The notes under the pieces: model-generated
What the model was told of the DNA's origin: nothing
What the model saw: only the letters and a program-made list of their open reading frames with translations
Database searches by the model: none
Assembly (NCBI GenBank): GCA_026987995.1
Contig: JALSMC010000277.1
Span: 1-7,258, forward strand
Direction: 5' to 3'
Length of the DNA stretch: 7,258 nucleotides
DNA from: Sulfurimonas sp.
GTDB taxonomy: Bacteria > Campylobacterota > Campylobacteria > Campylobacterales > Sulfurimonadaceae
Shown: positions 1-4,532 of the stretch, one piece after another
How the letters are laid out: each line of letters opens with the position of its first letter
Position numbering within the stretch: position 1 is the first letter of the stretch
Translations under genes and position numbers: made by a program

Positions 1-155
1 TCAACCGTTTAGCTCTTGGATGTAACTACCTTTTTGCAAACAACCTTGTGGCAAAACTCTCTTATGAGTTTAATGAAAACGAAGATGCAACAGTAGCTTC
101 AGATGATGTAACAAATACAAACTTAGTCCGTGCGCAGTTAGCGTTTGGATTTTAG
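1..155 (+). CDS. C-terminal end of an outer-membrane beta-barrel (porin-like) protein, 5' truncated by window
   Basis: The reading frame starting at base 3 is open from the window edge to the TAG at 153-155 and gives about 50 residues. Short alternating hydrophobic/polar strands (NYLFANNLVAKLSYEFN) are separated by an acidic, Asn/Thr-rich loop. The last strand, LVRAQLAFGF, ends in Phe. A C-terminal aromatic residue on an alternating strand is the recognition signal of the BAM complex for outer-membrane barrels. The pattern resembles the porins common in Campylobacterota, but with only the last few strands visible the subfamily and substrate cannot be stated. The stop codon lies inside the ribosome binding site of the following cytochrome c gene, so the two are very probably co-transcribed. 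The barrel assignment is fairly safe; calling it a porin is inference. Confidence 0.6.
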   Translation, partial: NRLALGCNYLFANNLVAKLSYEFNENEDATVASDDVTNTNLVRAQLAFGF

Positions 156-158
156 GAG
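154..158 (+). promoter_or_regulatory. Ribosome binding site AGGAG that decides the cytochrome c start
   Basis: AGGAG overlaps the TAG stop of the upstream barrel gene. Two tandem ATG codons follow, at 162 and 165. The gap is 3 nt to the first and 6 nt to the second, so the second fits normal spacing better. The overlap of stop and ribosome binding site suggests translational coupling. Confidence 0.6.
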
Positions 159-164
159 ATTATG

Positions 165-446
165 ATGAAAAATTTAATAAAAACAACACTACTACTTTCT
201 ATGTTCTTTGGAGTAAATTCTCTCAGTGCTATGGATTTAAGCAATGCAGATACAGCAAATGGTGCACAAGTATGGGCCGACACTTGTATGCGTTGTCATA
301 ATCTACGTCCACCTGAAGATTTGAGTAAAAGAGCATGGGAATACTCTATGAACCATATGAGAATTCGTGCAGGATTGACAGGTCAAGAAACAAGAGATGT
401 ACTTGCATTTATTCTTGAGTCCAAAACAACGAACGATGCTCACTAA
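165..446 (+). CDS. Small periplasmic monohaem c-type cytochrome
   Basis: The product is a 93-residue precursor (94 if the ATG at 162 is used; 165 is preferred on ribosome binding site spacing). The N-terminus is a Sec signal peptide: a basic start (KNLIK), a hydrophobic core (TTLLLSMFFGV) and a likely cleavage after SLSA. The mature part, about 70 residues, carries one haem-binding CxxCH motif (CMRCH, about residues 41-45). Downstream, HMRIRAGLTGQETRDVLAFI resembles the region of class I cytochromes c that supplies the axial Met, most likely the Met of HMR. It should act as a periplasmic electron carrier after haem attachment. Its redox partner cannot be read from the sequence. It directly follows an outer-membrane barrel gene, and no clear terminator is seen before the next gene. 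At the lower end of cytochrome c size, it is intact. Confidence 0.88.
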   Translation: MKNLIKTTLLLSMFFGVNSLSAMDLSNADTANGAQVWADTCMRCHNLRPPEDLSKRAWEYSMNHMRIRAGLTGQETRDVLAFILESKTTNDAH

Positions 447-456
447 TTAGAGTATC

Positions 457-485
457 TTGAATATAAAGAGTTGAAGTGCTATAAT
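457..485 (+). promoter_or_regulatory. Sigma70-type extended -10 promoter of the SprA-related gene
   Basis: TTGAAT (457-462) and a perfect TATAAT (480-485) are separated by 17 bp, and TGC at 477-479 completes an extended -10 (TGnTATAAT). Initiation 6-8 nt after the -10 box would fall at about 491-493, which is at or next to the ATG at 493. There would then be essentially no 5' untranslated region. The element lies in the 46-bp gap after the cytochrome gene. Confidence 0.6.
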
Positions 486-492
486 AATCATT

Positions 493-1125
493 ATGCAGAT
501 AAGTTCAAACTCTTTATATAACATCGGTTCTAGTTATACAATCAAACTTAACGAGAGGCAATCTCTCGTTATAGATGATGACCCAGTATCAAAAGAGCGA
601 GCTGAATCCAAAAAAGAGACTGCTCAAAAAGAACTTCAAGAAAAAAAATCAAAAGAGACAGATAAAAGCTCAGGCTCACAAGAATTAAGCAGTGACGAAG
701 AGAGACTTGTAAAAGATTTAGCCTCACGTGATGCTGAAGTAAAAACACATGAAGCAGCCCATCAAGGTGCCGGTGGTGGACTTACTGGAGTAGCCTCTTA
801 CACTTATCAACAGGGTCCCGATGGAAAAATGTATGCCATTGGTGGAGAGGTCTCTATCTCTACTCCTTCTGGCTCAACTCCAGAAGAAAAACTTAAAAAT
901 GCTCGTACACTTGCAGCCGCAGCACTAGCAGCAGGAAATCCATCGCCACAAGACTTCTCAGTTGCTTCAAGTGCAAGAACTATGGAGATGCAAGCCCTCC
1001 AAGAGATAGCCAAAAAATCACAAGAAGAACAAGCAGGTCAAGAAACCTATGCAAATGCAGCCTCTGCAAATGATGAAAACGAAAAGTCACAAGAAGCGAC
1101 TCCTAGATTAGACTTTTCTGCCTAA
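493..1125 (+). CDS. SprA-related putative metalloprotease (CJM1_0395-type family)
   Basis: 210 residues. The family core is clear: HEAAH at 86-90 (HExxH zinc-protease signature), YTYQQGPDGKMYAIGGEV at 103-120, and NPSPQD at 149-154 followed by an Ala-rich helix. This matches the SprA-related family (PF12118), annotated in Campylobacter as a putative metalloprotease. I know of no demonstrated activity. Residues about 30-75 are a charged Lys/Glu-rich, probably disordered or coiled linker, and the C-terminal 35 residues are also polar. No signal peptide or membrane segment is seen, so location is uncertain. The start at 493 is forced: an in-frame TGA lies at 472-474, no other start codon lies between, and the next Met comes after the HExxH. 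No Shine-Dalgarno sequence precedes the ATG. The last 18 bp overlap the convergent yaiI gene. Confidence 0.85.
   Translation: MQISSNSLYNIGSSYTIKLNERQSLVIDDDPVSKERAESKKETAQKELQEKKSKETDKSSGSQELSSDEERLVKDLASRDAEVKTHEAAHQGAGGGLTGVASYTYQQGPDGKMYAIGGEVSISTPSGSTPEEKLKNARTLAAAALAAGNPSPQDFSVASSARTMEMQALQEIAKKSQEEQAGQETYANAASANDENEKSQEATPRLDFSA
549..571 (+). repeat. Perfect 9-bp inverted repeat (hairpin) early in the SprA-related coding region
   Basis: AACGAGAG (550-557) and CTCTCGTT (563-570) are exact reverse complements around a 5-nt loop (GCAAT), with an extra T-A pair at 549/571. It starts 56 nt after the ATG. No T tract follows, so it is not a typical terminator. It encodes the NERQSLV segment in the poorly conserved N-terminal region, so it is not obviously forced by protein sequence. 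Confidence 0.5.
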
Positions 1126-1557
1126 AAAAGCATTGAGTTGATTTGCAAAAGATTGGGCATCTTTTTGCCCAAAGGCTTTGGGACCTTTCGTTATCTCTCC
1201 ACTCTCACGAATTTTTTCCATCAAATTTCGCATCGCTAAATACTGTTTAATATTATCCACACTATACAACTCACCACGGTGGTCAATCGCATGAGCATTT
1301 TTGCTGATGACTCTATCAGCGAGTGGAATGTCAGCCGTGATAACTAAGTCACCCTCCTCTACCATTTCTACTATTTTATGGTCGGCTTCATCTGCTCCTG
1401 CTTCTACTATCATATAAGAGACATATTTACTTTTGCCAAGATTTATCTTTTTATTTGCTACGGCTATTGTCTCTATGCCTAAACGCTCGACTTGTTTTAG
1501 GAGGATAGGCTTTAGCAGGTTTGGAAAAGCATCACCATCTACATATATTTTAAACAT
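1108..1557 (-). CDS. yaiI: YaiI/YqxD family protein (DUF188, PIN-like domain)
   Basis: 149 residues, the usual family length (about 150). Recognisable blocks in order: IYVDGDAFP (4-12), AGADEADHKIVE (53-64), DLVITADIPLA (70-80), HRGELYS (93-99), NIKQYLAMR (102-110) and GPKAFGQKD (125-133). The conserved acidic residues (D7, D9, D56, D59, D76) fit a PIN-like nuclease fold, but no biochemical role is established for the family. The usual DADACP motif is DGDAFP here, so the conserved Cys is Phe. The ATG at 1557 has GGAG 7 nt upstream (1565-1568) and overlaps the end of the GIY-YIG gene by 8 bp, so the pair is translationally coupled. The 3' end runs 18 bp into the convergent SprA-related gene. 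Family membership is very secure. Confidence 0.93.
   Translation of the reverse strand: MFKIYVDGDAFPNLLKPILLKQVERLGIETIAVANKKINLGKSKYVSYMIVEAGADEADHKIVEMVEEGDLVITADIPLADRVISKNAHAIDHRGELYSVDNIKQYLAMRNLMEKIRESGEITKGPKAFGQKDAQSFANQLNAFLGRKV
1153..1182. repeat. Two mutually exclusive inverted repeats in the convergent gene ends
   Basis: TTGGGCA (1153-1159) pairs with TGCCCAA (1166-1172) around a 6-nt loop. CCCAAAG (1168-1174) is also the reverse complement of CTTTGGG (1176-1182), so the middle arm can pair with only one of the two. The block lies within the last codons of yaiI and about 28 bp past the stop of the SprA-related gene on the + strand. No run of T follows on the + strand. On the minus strand TCTTTT follows the first hairpin. 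It could end or protect the + transcript, but this is unproven. Confidence 0.4.
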
Positions 1558-1795
1558 TTATTAACTCCAATTTTTTTAAACGCGACAGTTTTTTGATGAC
1601 ATACTCGCGTTTAGAAGCAGAACTTCTATCTTCACTTGGTTCACTATAGACTAATGCAACAGGACGGCGAAGTTTTGTATATTTCGCCCCTTTATCAGAG
1701 TTGTTATGCTCATCTACTCTGCGTTTGATATCAGTAGTTATACCCGTATAGAGTGTATCATCACTACATTTAAGTATATATACAAAATAAGCCAT
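1550..1795 (-). CDS. GIY-YIG nuclease-domain protein, YhbQ/UPF0213 type
   Basis: 81 residues, the whole length of a stand-alone GIY-YIG domain. The two signature strands are FVYILKC (4-10) and LYTGITTD (15-22). They are followed by the conserved basic stretch KRRVDEHN (24-31), the AKYT...RRPVALVYSE block (37-52), and the helix with the metal-binding Glu (E64 in SKREYVIKKLSR). All residues expected for catalysis appear present. GIY-YIG proteins cleave DNA; the role of the short YhbQ-type members is poorly defined, with DNA repair often suggested. The ATG at 1795 has AAAGG 5 nt upstream (1801-1805). It is first in a two-gene unit with yaiI and divergent from the 5'-nucleotidase gene. It is not inside an intron or mobile element, so a homing function is unlikely. 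Confidence 0.92.
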   Translation of the reverse strand: MAYFVYILKCSDDTLYTGITTDIKRRVDEHNNSDKGAKYTKLRRPVALVYSEPSEDRSSASKREYVIKKLSRLKKLELINV

Positions 1796-1827
1796 AAGTA
1801 CCTTTACTTTTTTTAATAAAATTTTAC

Positions 1828-1834
1828 TATAATA
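1828..1834. promoter_or_regulatory. Overlapping divergent -10 boxes between the GIY-YIG and 5'-nucleotidase genes
   Basis: The heptamer TATAATA supplies TATAAT (1828-1833) for the + strand and TATTAT (1829-1834) for the minus strand. Neither side has a clear -35 box. The sequence upstream of the + box is T-rich (1801-1825), as in Campylobacter and Helicobacter housekeeping promoters. Predicted starts are near 1840 (+) and near 1822 (-), giving leaders of about 16 and 27 nt. The + side has AAGGA at 1845-1849. Confidence 0.5.
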
Positions 1835-1855
1835 TTCATTACATAAGGATTCATA

Positions 1856-2806
1856 TTGGCTTACACACTAGATAAAACACTTGTTATAGGCATCTCTGCT
1901 ACTGCTCTTTTTGATTTAAGTGAGGCAGATAAACTTTTTAAAGATGAGTTTAAAAAACATCCTGATAATGCCATAGAAATTTACCGTGCTTTTATGCTTA
2001 AAAATGAAGATGTTGTACTTCAAGAGGGGATAGGCTTTCCCCTTGTAAAAGCTCTTTTAAATCTCAATAGATACCAAAAAAAGGGTGAGACACCTTTAGT
2101 CGAAGTAGTCATCATGTCAAGAAACTCTCCTGACACTGGTGTTCAAGTTCTTAATACTATTCGCGAACTCGGTCTCAACATCACCCGTTCTGCATTTACA
2201 GCGGGAGAGTCGAGTGCTGACTACCTTGAAGCTTTTGATGTTGACCTCTTTTTGACAACCAACGAGAGTGATGCTCAAAAAGTGATAGATAGAGCTGTTT
2301 GTGCTTCTGCTGTTTTAAATATTCCTACATCTTATAAATGTGACATAGATGATGAACAAGTTCGAATTGCATTTGATGGAGATGCCGTTCTTTTTGATGA
2401 GAGTAGTGAGCTTGTTTACAAAGAAGAAGGCATAGAAGCTTTTCATAAAAATGAAAACGAGTCCCAAAATACACCTATGAATGAAGGACCTTTTGCTGCA
2501 TTTTTGATGAAACTAGCAAAACTCCAAGAGAGGCTTCCTATGAAGATGGAGTTCTCACCTGTCCGTATCGCCATTGTTACTGCAAGAAATGCGCCATCAG
2601 ACCTAAGAGTTATAAAGACTTTGAGACATTGGGGTGTTTATGTAGATGAAGCTTTTTTCTTAGGGGGACTGGAAAAAAGTAAGATTTTAAAATCATTTCG
2701 AGCACATATTTTCTTTGATGACCAAGATGTGCATCTCAAAAACTCTTCTTTAGTTGTGCCCTCTGGAAAAGTTTTATACCCTTCCCATTCAAAACTAAAA
2801 AGTTAA
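1856..2806 (+). CDS. Cytosolic 5'-nucleotidase, cN-I family (PF06189), TTG start
   Basis: 316 residues. The family blocks are KTLVIGISATALFDL (7-21), the central HAD nucleophile motif FDGDAVLFDE (173-182, with DGD at 174-176), VTARN (241-245, HAD motif II Thr), FFLGGLEKSKIL (267-278, motif III Lys) and HIFFDDQ (284-290, motif IV acidic pair). This is the bacterial relative of vertebrate cN-I nucleotidases, which dephosphorylate nucleoside monophosphates such as AMP and IMP in the cytosol. The exact substrate here is unknown. The start is TTG: AAGGA (1845-1849) lies 6 nt upstream, an in-frame TAA overlaps that ribosome binding site (1844-1846), and the next Met is residue 48, after the conserved N-terminal block. 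It appears to be a single-gene unit, ending 13 bp from the convergent small gene. No signal peptide is seen. Confidence 0.9.
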   Translation: MAYTLDKTLVIGISATALFDLSEADKLFKDEFKKHPDNAIEIYRAFMLKNEDVVLQEGIGFPLVKALLNLNRYQKKGETPLVEVVIMSRNSPDTGVQVLNTIRELGLNITRSAFTAGESSADYLEAFDVDLFLTTNESDAQKVIDRAVCASAVLNIPTSYKCDIDDEQVRIAFDGDAVLFDESSELVYKEEGIEAFHKNENESQNTPMNEGPFAAFLMKLAKLQERLPMKMEFSPVRIAIVTARNAPSDLRVIKTLRHWGVYVDEAFFLGGLEKSKILKSFRAHIFFDDQDVHLKNSSLVVPSGKVLYPSHSKLKS

Positions 2807-2812
2807 GGGTAT
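2776..2812. terminator. Candidate shared terminator or hairpin between convergent units
   Basis: ATACCCTT (2776-2783) and AAGGGTAT (2805-2812) form an exact 8-bp inverted repeat. An inner stem, AACT (2793-2796) with AGTT (2801-2804), stacks directly on its right arm. The structure spans the nucleotidase stop codon and the 13-bp gap before the convergent small gene. The T tract is poor on both strands (CTTATAATT on +), so efficient intrinsic termination is doubtful. Confidence 0.35.
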
Positions 2813-2819
2813 CTTATAA

Positions 2820-2981
2820 TTAGTGACTCTTGCTCACCACTATTAACATTTTTATATTGAGCACCATAAAACGTATAAACTGCCAGACAACACAAGTTCT
2901 CATGCGTTTGGCAAAGGCACCTGGTAACATTGTCAACTTAAAGTTATCATTTTTTTGAAAATTTTCTTCTTCTATACTCAT
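2820..2981 (-). CDS. Small basic amphipathic protein (53 aa) downstream of the SQR-like gene
   Basis: The frame runs from the ATG at 2979-2981 to the TAA at 2820-2822. AAGGA (2989-2993) lies 7 nt upstream, and the gene starts only 20 bp after the SQR-like gene's stop, so it is a convincing operon member. The N-terminus is polar and acidic (SIEEENFQKNDN). Then come TMLPGAFAKRMRTC (17-30) and a hydrophobic stretch, VVWQFIRFMVLNIKMLIVV (31-49), ending in SKSH. R26, R37, K44 and K51 are spaced 11, 7 and 7 residues, which puts them on one face of a helix. This suggests an interfacial membrane helix rather than a simple transmembrane segment. There is no signal peptide and one Cys (C30). I do not recognise a named family. 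Position suggests a partner, anchor or assembly peptide for the flavoprotein, which is inference. Confidence 0.72.
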   Translation of the reverse strand: MSIEEENFQKNDNFKLTMLPGAFAKRMRTCVVWQFIRFMVLNIKMLIVVSKSH

Positions 2982-3001
2982 AATTTTTTCCTTTTTTGTT
3001 T

Positions 3002-4474
3002 TTATTCTGGGATTAGAGCCCAGCCTGGCTTTAGTTTTGCTTTGTAGAGAAACATGTGATGGAGTACATGTTTTATCCAGTGCCCAGCAAGACCGACTTC
3101 ACCAAAAGTATACTTTGTATCACGACCCGTTCCTGGGTATTTGTCATAGTCTGGAACTACAGGATAAACTGTCATCGCAGCAGCCGTACCTGTAAAAAGA
3201 CCTTTTCCGGCAGAAGCCACACATGCAGCACCCATCTCAGCCATAGATGCCTCATGTAAGTGTGCACCCTCACCTTGTGTTATCAAATCACAGACAGTAT
3301 GTGCAACAGCTTTACCGATGATACCTGATGGCATACCTGTTCTTGGAGGTGTTGGGTTAATTGGAGTTCCGTTTGGAGATTGCATCGGTTTAGACATAAG
3401 ATGTGGTGGAGCAAAAGCAATACCTGCAGCAAAAATATTTTTATATGCAGGACTTTGGTATGTTTTTGGCCAGTCACTCGCTTTCCAGTTTTCATAAGCA
3501 CCTGCATCATAGTTAGCATCTACTTTCATAAAACCATTTGGAGCAAAGATACTCTCTGTGATGTCTGAGCCATCTTTGGCATAAGCTTTAAGCCCTACAC
3601 CAGAAAAAGGAGGAAGTAACATTGCAAAGTCAAAAGTTTCTTCTCCTGTAGTTCCATCGAGAAGTTCGTACTCTATTTTACCCTCTTCTACTTTAGATGT
3701 ATGTGCTCCAATGAGCCACTCTACATTTCTCTCAGCATAAAGCGACTCAGCAAAGATTTTTGAACTTACTACATAACCACCCACTTTCATATGCAGACCG
3801 CCCATACCAAAGTCACCTAAAAATGATTCATTTGATATCCACTTGATGTCTGCCATATCACGAACACCTGCTTTTTTTAGTTCATGTTCAACATTGAAAA
3901 TATACTCAAATGCGGCACCTTGGCAGGTACATGTTCCATGTCCTGTCCCTACCAAAATCTTTTGACGTTCTCCATCTTTCATCTTTTGTATGCACTTTTC
4001 TAACTCATGCGATGCATGAACTGCATGCTCTGCTGTACAGACGGAAACAGTATTAGTACCCATTTGTCCACTACCATCACCTAAACCTGGAGTCGCATCA
4101 AAGTTGAGTTTTGGTCCAGTTGCATTGATGAGATAGTCATATTCTACATCTTCAGATTCACCAACTTTTCCCTCTTGTGTATACTCTATAGTCACAAAAG
4201 GTTTATCACTTGTATCTTTTCCTTCAGGGTTCAAAGAGACAGCTTTTGCTTGCTTGTAAATGACACCCGCTTTTTTATAAACAGGAGCAAGTTCAAAAAC
4301 AACCTCCTCTTTTTTCATCTGACCAACACCAACCCAAATGTTAGAAGGAATCCAATTCCACTTTGAATTTGGAGTAACAACAACAACTTCATGCTCTTTG
4401 CCTAGCCACTTTGCAGCAAATGTTGCTGCAGTATGACCTGCAACTCCACCACCTAAAACTACTAATCTTGCCAT
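3002..4474 (-). CDS. Sulfide:quinone oxidoreductase-family FAD flavoprotein (subtype unresolved)
   Basis: 490 residues. The FAD-binding Rossmann start is LVVLGGGVAGHTAA (4-17). YLINATGPKL (114-123) and NIFAAGIAFAPP (346-357) are the other conserved flavin blocks of SQR. SVCTAEHA (144-151) and GTCTCQGAAFEY (180-191) correspond to the segments holding Cys128/His132 and Cys160 of Acidithiobacillus ferrooxidans SQR, by comparison from memory. The third catalytic Cys (Cys356 there) seems to align with Ser410 in EASMAEMG, with Cys418 close by. The C-terminus HWIKHVLHHMFLYKAKLKPGW resembles the membrane-binding helix of SQRs. SQR oxidises sulfide to polysulfide and reduces quinone at the membrane. 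There is no signal peptide and no neighbouring FCSD cytochrome, so FCSD is unlikely. The start has AAGGA 6 nt upstream. The protein is longer than type I SQR (about 430). Substrate could also be another sulfur species. Confidence 0.82.
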   Translation of the reverse strand: MARLVVLGGGVAGHTAATFAAKWLGKEHEVVVVTPNSKWNWIPSNIWVGVGQMKKEEVVFELAPVYKKAGVIYKQAKAVSLNPEGKDTSDKPFVTIEYTQEGKVGESEDVEYDYLINATGPKLNFDATPGLGDGSGQMGTNTVSVCTAEHAVHASHELEKCIQKMKDGERQKILVGTGHGTCTCQGAAFEYIFNVEHELKKAGVRDMADIKWISNESFLGDFGMGGLHMKVGGYVVSSKIFAESLYAERNVEWLIGAHTSKVEEGKIEYELLDGTTGEETFDFAMLLPPFSGVGLKAYAKDGSDITESIFAPNGFMKVDANYDAGAYENWKASDWPKTYQSPAYKNIFAAGIAFAPPHLMSKPMQSPNGTPINPTPPRTGMPSGIIGKAVAHTVCDLITQGEGAHLHEASMAEMGAACVASAGKGLFTGTAAAMTVYPVVPDYDKYPGTGRDTKYTFGEVGLAGHWIKHVLHHMFLYKAKLKPGWALIPE

Positions 4475-4480
4475 GTCATA

Positions 4481-4500
4481 TCCTTTTTAATTGTATAACA
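4481..4500 (-). promoter_or_regulatory. Extended -10 promoter and ribosome binding site of the SQR-like gene
   Basis: On the minus strand, TGTTATACA (4492-4500) is an extended -10, TGn plus TATACA. AAGGA at 4481-4485 lies 6 nt before the ATG. No recognisable -35 box is present. This suggests that the SQR-like gene and its small follower have their own promoter within the 51-bp gap after pepN. Confidence 0.45.
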
Positions 4501-4510
4501 GAATATCCAA

Positions 4511-4532
4511 AAAATAGGAAATATACTATTTT
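4511..4532 (-). terminator. Weak AT-rich hairpin at the pepN stop codon
   Basis: AAAATAG and CTATTTT form a 7-bp inverted repeat with an 8-nt loop; one arm includes the TAG stop. On the minus strand the second arm runs into a tract of six T. There is only one G-C pair, so it is at best a weak terminator, and some read-through from pepN into the SQR-like gene is likely. Confidence 0.25.

Noticed and set aside
641..648. Run of eight A in the SprA-related gene as a phase-variation tract
   Set aside because: It encodes Lys-rich linker in an AT-rich genome, is short for a contingency locus, and the frame is intact.
807..1013. Minus-strand open frame of 68 codons
   Set aside because: It lies fully antisense to the conserved core of the SprA-related gene, with no ribosome binding site or family resemblance.
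1550..1795. Homing endonuclease or mobile-element nuclease
   Set aside because: The protein is the complete short YhbQ-type domain with no DNA-binding extension, intron, transposase or flanking repeats.
3283..3519. Minus-strand open frame of 78 codons
   Set aside because: It is an alternative frame inside the SQR-like gene; its low-complexity His/Leu/Gln-rich product reflects the codon pattern of the true frame.
3056..3568. Two + strand open frames (3056-3259 and 3380-3568)
   Set aside because: Antisense shadows of the intact SQR-like gene without translation signals or recognisable products.
4175..4366. + strand open frame of 63 codons
   Set aside because: Antisense to the N-terminal flavin-binding part of the SQR-like gene; no supporting signals.
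3002..4474. Flavocytochrome c sulfide dehydrogenase flavoprotein
   Set aside because: There is no signal peptide, no adjacent FCSD cytochrome subunit, and the conserved blocks fit SQR better. The small cytochrome at 165-446 is distant and in another unit.
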